The notes under the pieces were generated by a model. The model was given only the letters and a program-made list of their open reading frames with translations. It made no database searches and was not told the origin of the DNA. This document shows, piece after piece, positions 8,219-17,933 of a stretch of DNA of 64,000 nt; position 1 is the stretch's first letter, and each line of letters begins with the position of its first letter. This DNA is from Halomonas getboli (GTDB lineage: Bacteria > Pseudomonadota > Gammaproteobacteria > Pseudomonadales > Halomonadaceae): NCBI RefSeq assembly GCF_023094245.1, contig NZ_JALMEW010000001.1, forward strand, positions 736,757-800,756, in the 5' to 3' direction. A program made the translations under genes and the position numbers.

Positions 8219-9145
8219 ATGCAGCCAGCACTGACACGTCTCGCCGCCATCGCGGCCGGCACCCTGATGACCCTGGGCGCGGCGCAGGCCCAGAACGCCT
8301 CCGGAGGGCCGGTGGTGGTCGCCTCCAAGATCGATACCGAGGGCTCGGTGCTCGGGCAACTGATCCTGCAGCGCCTCGAGGCCGGCGGCATTGCGGTGGA
8401 GAACCGCCTGCAGCTGGGCGCCACCAGCATCGTGCGCACCGCCCTGACCGCCGGCGAGATCGATCTCTATCCGGAGTACACCGGCAACGGCGCCTTCTTC
8501 TTCGACATGGCCGACAGCCCGGTATGGAAGGATGCCGAGCAGGCCTATGAAACCGTCAGGCAGAAAGACCGCGAGCAGAACGACTTGGTGTGGCTGACGC
8601 CCGCCGAGGCCAACAACACCTGGGCGATCAGCGTGCGCGGCGACCTGGCCCGCGAGCACGAGCTGACGAGCCTCGAGGACCTGGCCGGCTACCTGAACGA
8701 TGGCGGCGACTTCAAGCTGGCGGCGAGCGCCGAGTTCGTCGAATCGCCCCAGGCGCTGCCGGCCTTCCAGCAGGCCTACGGCTTCACGCTCTCCGAGAAC
8801 GAGCTGCTGGTGCTCTCCGGCGGCAATACCGCCGCCACCATGCGCGCCGCCGCCCAGCAGACCAGCGGCGTCAACGCCGCCATGACCTACGGCACGGACG
8901 GTGGCCTCAAGGCCCTCGACCTGCAGGTGCTGGACGACACCCTCGGGGTGCAGCCGGTCTACCAGCCGGCGCCGGTGGTGCGCGCCGAGGTGCTCGAGGC
9001 GCATCCCGAGATCGAGACGCTGCTGGCGCCGGTGTTCGAGGCGCTGGACCGCGACACCCTGCAGCGCCTCAACGGCGACGTGGCCGTCAACGGCCTGGAC
9101 CCGGCCAAGGTGGCCGGTGACTTCCTCGACACCCTGGACGAATGA
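8219..9145 (+). CDS. osmF: Osmoprotectant ABC transporter, periplasmic binding protein
   Basis: The 308-residue product is a glycine-betaine-type binding protein of the YehZ/OsmF group. A signal peptide (about residues 1-25, ending AAQAQ) is followed by VVVASKIDTEGSVLGQLILQ and the family motif EIDLYPEYTGNG near residue 80. The ATG at 8219 puts the basic start directly before the hydrophobic core. It heads a four-gene operon (binding protein, permease, ATPase, permease) in the E. coli yehZYXW order. The ligand is probably betaine or another compatible solute; E. coli YehZ itself binds betaine only weakly. Confidence 0.88.
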   Translation: MQPALTRLAAIAAGTLMTLGAAQAQNASGGPVVVASKIDTEGSVLGQLILQRLEAGGIAVENRLQLGATSIVRTALTAGEIDLYPEYTGNGAFFFDMADSPVWKDAEQAYETVRQKDREQNDLVWLTPAEANNTWAISVRGDLAREHELTSLEDLAGYLNDGGDFKLAASAEFVESPQALPAFQQAYGFTLSENELLVLSGGNTAATMRAAAQQTSGVNAAMTYGTDGGLKALDLQVLDDTLGVQPVYQPAPVVRAEVLEAHPEIETLLAPVFEALDRDTLQRLNGDVAVNGLDPAKVAGDFLDTLDE

Positions 9146-10335
9146 GCCGCGGGGTGAACGAGGAGAAAGGGAACAGGAACGTGCCTCGCCCCAACGTCGT
9201 GCTCCTGAGCCTGCTGATGGCGACCCTGGTCGCCTGGTGCGGGCTCGATGCCGTCAGCGTGGCGCCCAATCGCATCGTGCCCGGCCAGGGCCACGCCGCC
9301 TGGGACGTGGCCGGCTGGTCGGGCCTTGTGATCGGCCTGGTGCCGATGCTGGCCGTGCTGGCGCTGGCCTGGCGCCCGGATCGGCAGCGGCTGCGCTGGG
9401 CCCTGGGCCTGGTGGTGGCGATGCTCGCTGCGCTGCCGGCCTGGCTGGCGCTGGCCGCGGCGCAGCTGGTCGACGCCGATCTGCCCCAGGCGCGCATGGG
9501 CGTCGGCGCCGGGGGCTGGGTGGGGCTGTTCCTGCTGCTGCTGGCGTTGATCGAGCTACGCACGCGGTTGTCGCTGTCGCGGCCGCTGGGCTGGTCGCTG
9601 CTGCTGGTGCCGCTGGTGAGCCTCGTCGGCTGGCTGACGTTCGGCCTCGAGCCGCTGGCGCTGCGCCAGGAGTTCCTGGCCCGCCGCGACGGCTTCATCG
9701 CCGCCATCGCCGAGCATCTGCTGCTGGTCGGCGCCGCCGTCGGCATCAGCCTGGTGCTCGGCGTGGTCCTGGCGCTGGCCATGCGTCGCTGGGCGCGCTG
9801 TCGGACGTTCGGCTTCGCGGTGCTCAACTTCCTGCAGACCATTCCCAGCCTGGCGCTGTTCGGCCTGCTGCTGGCGCCGCTGGCCTGGCTGGGCGCCCAC
9901 GTCGAGTGGCTGGCGGCCCTGGGCGTGAGCGGCATCGGCGCCGCCCCGGCGCTGCTGGCGCTGGTCGGCTACAGCCTGCTGCCGATGGTGCGCAACACCT
10001 TCGTGGCCCTCGATGAGGTCGACCCCGGCGTGATCGACGCGGCCCGCGGCATGGGCATGAGCCGCGGCCAGGTGTTCCGTCAGGTGCGTCTGCCGCTGGC
10101 CGCGCCGGTGATCCTCGAGGGGGTTCGCATCACCACCGTGCAGGCCATCGGCCTGACCGCCGTGGCTGCGCTGATCGGTGCCGGCGGCCTCGGCACCTTC
10201 ATCTTTCAGGGACTGGGGCAGGCGGCCATGGACATGGTGCTGCTCGGCGCCCTGCCGATCCTGGTCATGGCGCTGATCGCCGATGCCCTGCTGGGCGCCC
10301 TGACCGAGCTCACGCGCCAGGGAGAGGCCACATGA
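9142..10335 (+). CDS. yehY: Osmoprotectant ABC transporter permease (YehY-like)
   Basis: The 397-residue inner-membrane protein has several N-terminal hydrophobic segments and a C-terminal binding-protein-dependent permease domain. The EAA loop appears as AARGMGMSRGQVFRQVRLPL. Length and two-part layout fit YehY (385). The ATG at 9142 overlaps the upstream stop by four bases; an in-frame GTG at 9181, after AGGAGAAAGGGAACAGGAAC, is an equally plausible start and would shorten the product by 13 residues. It pairs with the second permease at 11269. Confidence 0.87.
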   Translation: MSRGVNEEKGNRNVPRPNVVLLSLLMATLVAWCGLDAVSVAPNRIVPGQGHAAWDVAGWSGLVIGLVPMLAVLALAWRPDRQRLRWALGLVVAMLAALPAWLALAAAQLVDADLPQARMGVGAGGWVGLFLLLLALIELRTRLSLSRPLGWSLLLVPLVSLVGWLTFGLEPLALRQEFLARRDGFIAAIAEHLLLVGAAVGISLVLGVVLALAMRRWARCRTFGFAVLNFLQTIPSLALFGLLLAPLAWLGAHVEWLAALGVSGIGAAPALLALVGYSLLPMVRNTFVALDEVDPGVIDAARGMGMSRGQVFRQVRLPLAAPVILEGVRITTVQAIGLTAVAALIGAGGLGTFIFQGLGQAAMDMVLLGALPILVMALIADALLGALTELTRQGEAT

Positions 10336-11276
10336 TCGAACTCATCGGCGTGTCCAAGCGCTTCGGCGAGACCGCCGCGGTGGACGACATCTCGCTGCGC
10401 GTCGAGCGCGGCGAGCTGTGCGTGCTGGTGGGCACCTCCGGGTGCGGCAAGTCGACGACGCTGCGCATGATCAACCGCCTGATCGAGCACAGCGACGGCG
10501 AGATCCACATCGACGGCCAGCAGATCCGCGACTTCCGCGAGGAGACCCTGCGCCGTCGCATGGGCTATGCGATCCAGAGCACCGGGCTGTTTCCGCACTG
10601 GACGGTAGCGCGCAACATCGGCCTGGTGCCGCGGCTGCTGAAATGGCCTCCCGCACGGATCCGCGAGCGGGTCGAGGAACTGATGGCGATGCTCGGCCTG
10701 TCGATGGACGAGTTCGCCGGCAAGTATCCGCGCCAGCTCTCCGGTGGCCAGGCCCAGCGGGTCGGCGTGGCCCGGGCGCTGGCCGCCGACCCCGATATCC
10801 TGCTGATGGACGAGCCCTTCGGGGCGCTGGATCCGATCACCCGCGAGACGCTCCAGCAGGAGCTGCGCGAGCTGCAGGCGCGGCTGCAGAAGACCATCGT
10901 CTTCGTCACCCACGACATGGACGAGGCGCTGCGGCTGGCCGACCGGCTGGTGGTCATGGACGGCGGCCGCATCCGTCAGCAGGGCCATCCGCTTGAGCTG
11001 CTGCGCGAGCCCGCCGACGCTTTCGTCGAATCGCTGCTCGGCGGCGAGGACCGTGGCCTCAAGGAGGCGGCGTTGCTGACCGTCGGCGAGCGGATGATGC
11101 CGCTGAGCCCGCGGCTGCTGCCGCGGGAGCGGATCTCCCGCCACGCCACCCTGCGCGAGGCGCTGTCGATGATGCTGTGGCGCCACGCCGAGCGCTTGGC
11201 CGTGGTCGACGACGAGGACATGCCGGTGGGCGAGCTGTCGCTGCGCCAGCTGGTGGGGGCGAAGCATCATGAGTGA
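10332..11276 (+). CDS. yehX: Osmoprotectant ABC transporter ATP-binding protein (YehX-like)
   Basis: The 314-residue ATPase has Walker A GTSGCGKST near residue 36, Q-loop IQSTGLFPHWTV, signature LSGGQAQRVG and Walker B ILLMDEPFGALDP, with H-loop FVTHDMDEA. A C-terminal tail of about 70 residues resembles a CBS-type regulatory region, as in OpuCA/ProV relatives that sense ionic strength. The ATG overlaps the upstream stop by four bases and the stop overlaps the next gene by eight, so translation is coupled. Confidence 0.9.
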   Translation: MIELIGVSKRFGETAAVDDISLRVERGELCVLVGTSGCGKSTTLRMINRLIEHSDGEIHIDGQQIRDFREETLRRRMGYAIQSTGLFPHWTVARNIGLVPRLLKWPPARIRERVEELMAMLGLSMDEFAGKYPRQLSGGQAQRVGVARALAADPDILLMDEPFGALDPITRETLQQELRELQARLQKTIVFVTHDMDEALRLADRLVVMDGGRIRQQGHPLELLREPADAFVESLLGGEDRGLKEAALLTVGERMMPLSPRLLPRERISRHATLREALSMMLWRHAERLAVVDDEDMPVGELSLRQLVGAKHHE

Positions 11277-12021
11277 GGCGGTGAGTCGCCGGGTCTCGCG
11301 GGGAGGGACGCGCTGGCTGGTGCCGCTGGCCTGGAGCCTGGTGCTGCTCTCCGCCTGCGTGGGCATGCCCTGGCTCGAGGGGCTGTTCCGGCTGGTCGAG
11401 CCGGACAGTCGCAGCGTGATCTATGCCCGGGCCGATTTCCTGACCCTGCTGGGCCGTCATCTGCTGGTGGTGGCCGTCGCGGCGCTGGCCGCGGTGATCA
11501 TTGGCGTCGGGGCGGCAGTGGCGGTGACGCGCTGCGCCGGTCGCGACTTCCTGCCGCTGGTCGCCCAGCTGGCCTCGATCGGCCAGACCTTCCCGCCGGT
11601 GGCGGTGCTGGCGCTGGCGGTGCCGGTGCTGGGCTTCGGCACCCTGCCGATCATCGTCGCGCTGCTGCTCTACGGGCTGCTGCCGATCGTGCGCAACACC
11701 CTGGCCGGGCTGGAGGGCGTCGATCCCGGCGTGCGCGAGGCGGCGCGCGGCATGGGCATGACCGGCGGCCAGCTGCTGCGCCAGGTGGAGCTGCCGCTGG
11801 CCGCGCCGGTGATCCTGGCCGGCATCCGCACCTCGGTGACCATCAATATCGCCACCGCGGCCATCGGCGCCACCGTGGGGGCGAGCAACCTGGGCGACCC
11901 GATCATCTCCGGCATCGTCAACGGCAACACCGCCTACGTGCTGCAGGGCGCGCTGCTGATCGGGCTGCTGGCGCTGACCGTGGACAGCGTCTTCGCCCGA
12001 CTGCAGCCGGCCGCCGCCTGA
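11269..12021 (+). CDS. yehW: Osmoprotectant ABC transporter permease (YehW-like)
   Basis: The 250-residue integral membrane protein has about six hydrophobic segments and the EAA loop ARGMGMTGGQLLRQVELPLA. Length equals E. coli YehW (243). It completes the transporter begun at 8219, and the start overlaps the ATPase gene by eight bases. Two non-identical permeases would form a heterodimer. No obvious terminator follows; the 292-base gap before bkdA1 holds a hairpin repeat and a candidate operator. Confidence 0.88.
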   Translation: MSEAVSRRVSRGGTRWLVPLAWSLVLLSACVGMPWLEGLFRLVEPDSRSVIYARADFLTLLGRHLLVVAVAALAAVIIGVGAAVAVTRCAGRDFLPLVAQLASIGQTFPPVAVLALAVPVLGFGTLPIIVALLLYGLLPIVRNTLAGLEGVDPGVREAARGMGMTGGQLLRQVELPLAAPVILAGIRTSVTINIATAAIGATVGASNLGDPIISGIVNGNTAYVLQGALLIGLLALTVDSVFARLQPAAA

Positions 12022-12080
12022 GAGCGCTGAAGTGCCGGCGTTGGGAGTCAGCGCCGAGGGCAAGTCTAAGCGGAGCTCCT

Positions 12081-12143
12081 ACGCCATGGATGGCGTCGGG
12101 AGCTACAGGGATGTATTTATCGCGTCTCCGCGCAGGCTTGCCC
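12081..12143. repeat. Intergenic hairpin repeat, copy C
   Basis: Hairpin ACGCC-ATGGAT-GGCGT (12081-12096) is followed by TACA-GGGA-TGTA (12104-12115) and the tail CGCGTCTCCGCGCAGGCTTGCCC. The same layout and tail occur at 17728 and 17934. The loops carry CATGGATG and ACAGGGATGT, close to the CsrA/RsmA RNA-binding consensus. Confidence 0.75.
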
Positions 12144-12207
12144 TGGGCCCAGCTTGAACGCGGTCTCGCCGGCGTGTGACTTTCGTCGTGCTATCGAAGG
12201 TTTTCAG

Positions 12208-12222
12208 TTTACGTTAACGTCA
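12208..12222 (+). promoter_or_regulatory. Candidate LiuR-type operator upstream of bkd
   Basis: TTTACGTTAACGTCA resembles the LiuR (MerR family) motif TTTACGTTTACGTAA, as I recall it, known to control branched-chain amino acid catabolism in gammaproteobacteria. It lies 92 bases before the bkdA1 start, a sensible promoter position. The regulator gene is not in the window. Confidence 0.5.
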
Positions 12223-12313
12223 GAATCGTGCGTTGATCGACGCCCGGGCGATCCCCTGGCGGTCCGACACAAGAGCGACAACACTGCCCCCAAAAGGGGT
12301 AAGGATCACGACG

Positions 12314-13519
12314 ATGACCACGACGCGAGATATTCACGTGCCGGAGTTCCTGGCCGGTGACGAGTTCAGCATTCCCACCTACCGGGTGCTGACCCAGGAA
12401 GGCACCCTCTGCGAGGGCGCCGAGGCCCCGACCCTCGAGCGCGACGAGGCCCGGGCCATCTACCGGGCGATGATCGCCACCCGGGTGCTCGACGAGCGCA
12501 TGATGGCCGCCCAGCGCCAGGGCCGGCTCAGCTTTTATATGCAGTGCACCGGCGAGGAGGCCGCGGTGATCGGCGCCACCGCGGCGCTCGACGAGGCCGA
12601 CATGATCATGGCCCAGTACCGCGAGCAGGGCGCGCTGGTCTATCGCGGCTTCACCTTCGACGAGTTCATGAATCAGCTGTTCGGCAACGAGCTCGACTAC
12701 GGCAAGGGCCGTCAGATGCCGATCCACTACGGGTCGCGCAAGCTCCACTACATGACCATCTCCTCGCCGCTGGCGACCCAGATTCCCCAGGCCACCGGCT
12801 ACGCCTACGGCCAGAAGCTGGCCGGCGAGGGCCAGTGCACCACGGTGTTCTTCGGCGAAGGTGCCGCCTCCGAGGGCGACTTCCATGCCGCCCTGAACAT
12901 GGCGGCGGTGCACGAGGTGCCGGTGATCTTCTTCTGCCGCAACAACGGCTACGCCATCTCCACGCCGGCCATCGAGCAGTTCGCCGCCGACGGCGTGGCG
13001 CCGCGGGCCTTCGGCTATCGCATGCACGTGATCCGCGTCGACGGCAACGACATCCTGGCGGTCCACCGCGCCACCCAGGAGGCCCGGCGCATCGCCGTGG
13101 AGCACAACAAGCCGGTGCTGATCGAGGCCATGACCTATCGCCTGGCCGCGCATTCGTCCTCGGACGACCCGTCCGGCTATCGCTCGCGCAAGGAGGAGGA
13201 AGCCTGGCGCGAGAAGGACCCGATCCTGCGCATGCAGCGCTGGATGAGCGACCAGGGTTGGTGGAGCGACGACGAGGAGAAGGAGCTGCAGGAGCGGCTG
13301 CGCCGCGAGGTGCTGGAAGCCATGAAGCGCGCCGAGAAGCGCCCGCCGCCGACCCTCGATACGCTGGTGACGGATGTCTACGCCGAGGTCACGCCGGCCC
13401 TGCAGCAGCAGCTCGATGCCCTCAAGGCGCATATCCGCCGCCATCCGGAGGCCTATCCGAAGGGCGCACGCTTCCTCGACCCCGAGCTGAGCCGCACCGA
13501 CGACGAGGGAGAGTCCTGA
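12314..13519 (+). CDS. bkdA1: Branched-chain 2-oxoacid dehydrogenase E1 alpha
   Basis: The product is the thiamine-diphosphate subunit that decarboxylates the 2-oxoacids of Val, Leu and Ile. The 401-residue product has [20 protein letters not shown] and [15 protein letters not shown], which match BCKDH E1alpha rather than pyruvate dehydrogenase. The ThDP/Mg motif is [15 protein letters not shown] through CRNN near residue 182. The phosphorylation-loop equivalent [12 protein letters not shown] is present. The ATG follows TAAGGA; upstream in-frame TTG starts run into the promoter. It heads the bkd operon, and its stop is one base before bkdA2. Confidence 0.93.
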   Translation: MTTTRDIHVPEFLAGDEFSIPTYRVLTQEGTLCEGAEAPTLERDEARAIYRAMIATRVLDERMMAAQRQGRLSFYMQCTGEEAAVIGATAALDEADMIMAQYREQGALVYRGFTFDEFMNQLFGNELDYGKGRQMPIHYGSRKLHYMTISSPLATQIPQATGYAYGQKLAGEGQCTTVFFGEGAASEGDFHAALNMAAVHEVPVIFFCRNNGYAISTPAIEQFAADGVAPRAFGYRMHVIRVDGNDILAVHRATQEARRIAVEHNKPVLIEAMTYRLAAHSSSDDPSGYRSRKEEEAWREKDPILRMQRWMSDQGWWSDDEEKELQERLRREVLEAMKRAEKRPPPTLDTLVTDVYAEVTPALQQQLDALKAHIRRHPEAYPKGARFLDPELSRTDDEGES

Positions 13520-13520
13520 G

Positions 13521-14498
13521 ATGCCGACCATGAATCTGCTGCAGGCGATCAACAACGCCCTGGACATCGCCATGGCCGAGGACGAGAAGGTGCTGTGCTT
13601 CGGCGAGGACGTGGGCGGCTTCGGCGGGGTCTTCCGTGCCACCAGCCATCTGCAGGAACGCTACGGCCGGGCGCGCTGCTTCAACACGCCGCTGGTGGAG
13701 CAGGGCATCGTCGGCTTCGCCAACGGCCTGGCCGCCCAGGGCTCGGTGCCGGTGGCGGAGATCCAGTTCGCCGACTACATCTTTCCGGCCTTCGACCAGA
13801 TCGTCAACGAGACCGCCAAGTTCCGCTATCGCTCGGGCGACCTGTTCAACGTCGGCGGGCTGACCATCCGCGCGCCCTACGGCGGCGGCATCTCCGGCGG
13901 CCACTATCACTCCCAGTCGCCGGAGGCCTACTTCACCCATACGCCGGGGCTGAAGATCGTGGTGCCGCGCAACCCCTACGAGGCCAAGGGCCTGCTGCTG
14001 GCGGCCATCCGCGACCCGGACCCGGTGATCTTCTTCGAGCCCAAGCGGCTCTATCGGGCGTCCACCGGCGAGGTGCCGGAGGAAGACTACCAGCTGCCGC
14101 TGGGCGAGGCCGAGGTCACCAAGGAGGGCAGCGACGTCACCCTGGTGGGCTGGGGCGCCCAGATGGAGGTCATCGACAAGGCGGTCGAGCTGGCCGAGAA
14201 GGACGGCATCTCCTGCGAGGTGATCGACCTGCGCACACTCTTGCCCTGGGACGCCGACACCGTGGCGGAATCGCTGCTCAAGACCGGCCGGCTGGTGGTG
14301 ACCCACGAGGCGCCGCAGACCGGCGGCTTCGCCGGCGAGATCGCCGCCACCCTCCAGGAGCGCTGCTTCCTGTACCTGGAATCGCCGATCCTGCGCGTGA
14401 CCGGCCTGGACACGCCCTTCCCGCTGACGCTGGAGAAGGAGTACCTGCCGGATCACCTCAAGGTCTTCGAGGCCATCCGCGAGAGCGTCCACTACTGA
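13521..14498 (+). CDS. bkdA2: Branched-chain 2-oxoacid dehydrogenase E1 beta
   Basis: The 325-residue transketolase-like beta subunit forms the alpha2-beta2 E1 with the preceding product. The core [15 protein letters not shown] and [17 protein letters not shown] blocks are at the N-terminus, [20 protein letters not shown] lies near residue 116, and the transketolase C-terminal domain ends in [13 protein letters not shown]. Length is typical (about 325-340). Spacing of one base to E1alpha and 22 bases to E2 supports a single transcript. GAGGGAGAG precedes the start. Confidence 0.94.
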   Translation: MPTMNLLQAINNALDIAMAEDEKVLCFGEDVGGFGGVFRATSHLQERYGRARCFNTPLVEQGIVGFANGLAAQGSVPVAEIQFADYIFPAFDQIVNETAKFRYRSGDLFNVGGLTIRAPYGGGISGGHYHSQSPEAYFTHTPGLKIVVPRNPYEAKGLLLAAIRDPDPVIFFEPKRLYRASTGEVPEEDYQLPLGEAEVTKEGSDVTLVGWGAQMEVIDKAVELAEKDGISCEVIDLRTLLPWDADTVAESLLKTGRLVVTHEAPQTGGFAGEIAATLQERCFLYLESPILRVTGLDTPFPLTLEKEYLPDHLKVFEAIRESVHY

Positions 14499-14520
14499 GT
14501 CCAGGACAGGAGTAAGCACG

Positions 14521-15798
14521 ATGACCGAGTTCAAGCTGCCCGATATCGGCGAGGGTATCGTGGAGTGTGAAGTCGTCGAGTGGCGGATCGCCGAAGGCGA
14601 CGCCATCGAGGAGGACCAGCCGGTGGTCGAGGTGATGACCGACAAGGCGCTGGTCGAGATCACCGCCCCCGAGGCCGGGCGCGTCACCAAGCTGCACGTG
14701 CCCAAGGGCGAGATCGCCAAGGTACACGCGCCGCTGTTCGCCTATGAGACCGCGGACGATGAGCCGGAAGGCGCCGAGGCATCGGCGCCGGAGGCCGACG
14801 ACGCAGGAGCGAACCGCGTCGAGACGCCGGTGCCGCAGGCGAGCACCGTGTGCTCCGCCGAGCAGGAGCGCCCCGATCGGGCCGCCTCGAGCCAGGGCCC
14901 CCATGGCCGGATTCCGGCCAGCCCCGCAGTGCGCCGCCTGGTGCGCGAGCACGATCTGCGTCTCGAGGACGTGCCCGGCTCCGGCAAGGACGGCCGGGTG
15001 CTCAAGGAGGACGTGCTGGCGCTGATCGACGGCGGGCATACGACCGGCGCCGAGCCGTCGGCAGCCGGCGAACGTCGAGGTGAGGGTCAACAAGACATTC
15101 GCGTCGAGCCGCTGCGCGGCGTGCGCGCGGCCATGGCCCGCCAGATGGTGGCCGCGGCCTCGACCATCCCGCACTTCCAGTACGGCGAGGAGATCGACGT
15201 CACCGAGCTGCTGGCGCTGCGCGAGCGGCTCAAGCCCCGGGCCGAGGCGCGGGAGATCAGGCTGACCCTGATGCCGTTCTTCATGAAGGCCATGGCGCTG
15301 GCGATCCGGGACTACCCGCTGCTCAACAGCCGGCTCAACGAGGCGGGCGACGAGATCCACTACCTGCCGTGCTGCAACATCGGCATGGCGGTGGACGGCA
15401 GGGCCGGCCTGATGGTGCCCAACGTCAAGGGCGTGGAAGGCCTGAGCCTGCTGGGGGTGGCCGGCGAGATCCAGCGGCTGACCGCAGCGGCGCGGGAAGG
15501 GCGCGTGGCCCAGGCGGACCTGCAGGGCGGCACCATCAGCATCTCCAACATCGGCGCCCTGGGCGGCACCTACGCCGCGCCGATCATCAACGCCCCGGAG
15601 GCGGCGATCGTCGCCATCGGCAAGAGCCAGTGGCTGCCGCGCTTCGACGAGGCCGGCGAGGTGACCCGCCGGGCGATCATGACCGTGACCTGGGCCGGCG
15701 ACCACCGCCTGCTCGATGGCGGCACCATCGCGCGCTTCTGCAACGCCTGGAAGGGATATCTCGAGGACCCGGAGACCATGCTGCTCGAGTTGAGCTGA
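14521..15798 (+). CDS. bkdB: Branched-chain 2-oxoacid dehydrogenase E2 (dihydrolipoyl acyltransferase)
   Basis: E2 transfers the branched acyl group from E1 to CoA and forms the core of the complex. The 425-residue product has one lipoyl domain with the modified lysine in MTDKALVEI (Lys42), then an acidic linker. The peripheral-subunit-binding domain SPAVRRLVREHDLRLEDV lies around residues 133-165, and the catalytic domain ends with the active-site pattern GDHRLLDGG (His395, Asp399). No lipoamide dehydrogenase (E3) gene follows, unlike the Pseudomonas bkd operon, so E3 must come from elsewhere in the genome. Confidence 0.94.
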   Translation: MTEFKLPDIGEGIVECEVVEWRIAEGDAIEEDQPVVEVMTDKALVEITAPEAGRVTKLHVPKGEIAKVHAPLFAYETADDEPEGAEASAPEADDAGANRVETPVPQASTVCSAEQERPDRAASSQGPHGRIPASPAVRRLVREHDLRLEDVPGSGKDGRVLKEDVLALIDGGHTTGAEPSAAGERRGEGQQDIRVEPLRGVRAAMARQMVAAASTIPHFQYGEEIDVTELLALRERLKPRAEAREIRLTLMPFFMKAMALAIRDYPLLNSRLNEAGDEIHYLPCCNIGMAVDGRAGLMVPNVKGVEGLSLLGVAGEIQRLTAAAREGRVAQADLQGGTISISNIGALGGTYAAPIINAPEAAIVAIGKSQWLPRFDEAGEVTRRAIMTVTWAGDHRLLDGGTIARFCNAWKGYLEDPETMLLELS

Positions 15799-15817
15799 GG
15801 ATCGCCTCGGGGGAACG

Positions 15818-17659
15818 ATGACCCAGCCGCTGCAGCAGTTCTATATCCCGGAAGACCAGTCGGTCTATCTGCTGAGCCATCACGACGCCCGCAAGCTGCG
15901 GGAGTGGGTGGCGCTGTGCCAGGCCCAGCTCGAGCAGCTGGGCTATCGGGAGATCGAGCTGATCGGCAAGGGCGCCTACGGCTTCGTGTTCGCCGGCCTC
16001 ACCGTCGGCGGCGAGCAGTACGTGTTCAAGTTCACCCGGGTCAACCTGCCCCAGTCGCTGCAGGACCGCCTCGAGGAAGAGGCCTTCATGCTGGAGCAGG
16101 TGGCCCATCCCCGGGTGCCGCGGCTGATCGCCTTCCAGCGCGTGCGTCACCAGTCGATCCTGGTGATGCAGCGCGCGCCCGGCGAGAACCTGGAGGAGGT
16201 CTCGCTGCGCGAGGGGCGGTTGTCGCCGCGGCGGGTGATGCGCATCGCCGCCCAGCTGGCCGATATCCTGCGCGCCCTGCGCCGCGAGTCCGGCCCCTCC
16301 GGCCGCCCCATCGTCCACGGCGACATCAAGCCCTCCAACCTGGTGTTCGACGAGCGCGACGAGAGCGTGGCGCTGATCGACTGGGGCTCCTCGGTATTCG
16401 CCCAGCTCGACGCCGAGCTGCAGTTCGTCTCGGCCAACGTCATGGAGCTGATGTCGGACAACCTGCAGCAAACCAACGCCCGCCTGGGCGACGTCTATTT
16501 CATCGGCGACGACCAGCTCAACGGCGCGCTGTCTTCGCCGCGCTTCGACGAGCAGGGCGCCGCCGGCACCCTCTATGCGCTGGCCTCTGCCCAGTCGTGT
16601 CGCTTCGGCCACCGCGCCATGCCGGCCACCTCGCTCGGCCTGCCCAGGGAGTTCGCGCGCATGCTCGACGGCATGCTCGACCCCGACCCACGCACTCGCA
16701 TGAAGGCCGGCGACCACTTCCTGCGCGAGATGCCGCGCCTGTCGCGGCTGGTGATGCTCGACCTGCCGAGCCCGCCCGAGGCGCCGCTGGTGCCGGTATG
16801 GGCCCGGGCCGCCGACCGCGAGATCGACACCGTGGTCTACAGCTCGCGCAAGGCCTTCCTGCGTGAGGAGGGCGGCCGCGAGACGCTGAACGACGTCAAC
16901 GACGTGCAGCTCGACCGCTACTACAAGAACTTCATGCAGGGCATGGGCGAGACCGAGAAGGCCTTCCTCGCCGCGGTCAGCCGGCTCGGCAAGTACCCGG
17001 TGGTGGGCGGGCTGGCGGTGCGCTGGGAGGCGGACGGCGTCTACATCGACTCCTCGCTGAACCTGCACGACCCCGAGCTCAAGCCGGCCTTCATCGCCGC
17101 GGTCAACAACATGGTCAGCCTGGCCCGGGGCATCCACCGCCGCGGCATCTTCAAGAGCTGCCTGTTCAACGCCCGCGATACCCTGCACCTGGAGCGCGAG
17201 GGGCCGGATCGCCCCTTCGTGATCCCGCCCGACCTGCGGCTGGCCTATGAGGTCAGCGCGGTGCCGGAGCTCGAGGACCGCTCGCGGCTGCACAGCTACT
17301 TCGAGGACGGCCCGGATCCGGAGGAGTTCCTGGTGCTGCCCGAGGCCATCATCGCCTCGCTGGAGGCGCTCAACGAGATCCACCACACCGGCATGATCAT
17401 CTTCGAGGCGCTGCCCGAGCACCTGAAGATCCATAGCCACTACCGGCTGCTCGACCCGTCCCGGGAGGCCGAATTCCGCCGCCGGCTGGACGACATCCTC
17501 GCCGCGGTGGGGCGCATCGAGGGACTCGGCGTCTCGGGCTTCATGAAGATGCCCTACAAGGATACCCGCGTCTTCGCCCACCTGGCCCGCCAGCCGGAGC
17601 GCTTCTATCCCCGCGACCCGCGCGCCGCCCTGGCCGCGATGAAAGAGCAGGCCGAGTAA
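15818..17659 (+). CDS. Serine/threonine protein kinase with C-terminal extension
   Basis: The 613-residue product has a complete Hanks-type kinase core: glycine loop GKGAYG (50-55), VAIK-type Lys71, catalytic loop VHGDIKPSN with Asp169 and Asn174, and the DFG-equivalent DWG (188-190). HGD and DWG are variants of HRD and DFG, but the catalytic residues are intact. About 300 C-terminal residues, after ALVPVWARAAD-like sequence, form an unrecognised region without membrane segments. The gene begins 19 bases after bkdB in the same direction, so it may belong to the bkd transcript. Its substrate is unknown; a link to the dehydrogenase complex is inference. Confidence 0.82.
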   Translation: MTQPLQQFYIPEDQSVYLLSHHDARKLREWVALCQAQLEQLGYREIELIGKGAYGFVFAGLTVGGEQYVFKFTRVNLPQSLQDRLEEEAFMLEQVAHPRVPRLIAFQRVRHQSILVMQRAPGENLEEVSLREGRLSPRRVMRIAAQLADILRALRRESGPSGRPIVHGDIKPSNLVFDERDESVALIDWGSSVFAQLDAELQFVSANVMELMSDNLQQTNARLGDVYFIGDDQLNGALSSPRFDEQGAAGTLYALASAQSCRFGHRAMPATSLGLPREFARMLDGMLDPDPRTRMKAGDHFLREMPRLSRLVMLDLPSPPEAPLVPVWARAADREIDTVVYSSRKAFLREEGGRETLNDVNDVQLDRYYKNFMQGMGETEKAFLAAVSRLGKYPVVGGLAVRWEADGVYIDSSLNLHDPELKPAFIAAVNNMVSLARGIHRRGIFKSCLFNARDTLHLEREGPDRPFVIPPDLRLAYEVSAVPELEDRSRLHSYFEDGPDPEEFLVLPEAIIASLEALNEIHHTGMIIFEALPEHLKIHSHYRLLDPSREAEFRRRLDDILAAVGRIEGLGVSGFMKMPYKDTRVFAHLARQPERFYPRDPRAALAAMKEQAE

Positions 17660-17727
17660 GAAAGGTAACGCCCGAGACGTCGAACCGAACCATGCACAAG
17701 CCATGGGGACAGGTCGCAGAGGGGGTT

Positions 17728-17795
17728 TTTGCCAGGGATGGCAAATGTTAGCGCCCAGGGATGGGTTCACAGCGCCCCTCGAAGACCTGTCGACG
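17728..17795. repeat. Intergenic hairpin repeat, copy A
   Basis: Stem TTTGCC-AGGGAT-GGCAAA (17728-17745) and stem CCC-AGGGAT-GGG (17754-17765) are followed by TTCACAGCGCCCCTCG. This is a diverged copy of the element at 17934. It lies in the 400-base gap between the kinase gene and the SMC operon, in which I see no credible gene. Confidence 0.72.
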
Positions 17796-17933
17796 TGGCG
17801 GCCTGGAGTCGAGGCCGAGACTAACGCCTGTTCATGCCATGAGCTTGTCGCGGCGATCTGGCAAGATAGGCGGCCTTGGAGCGCCTTCTGTTAGCAGGAC
17901 ATCGGGGGCCGGGGGCAAGGCGGAGCGAGGTTC

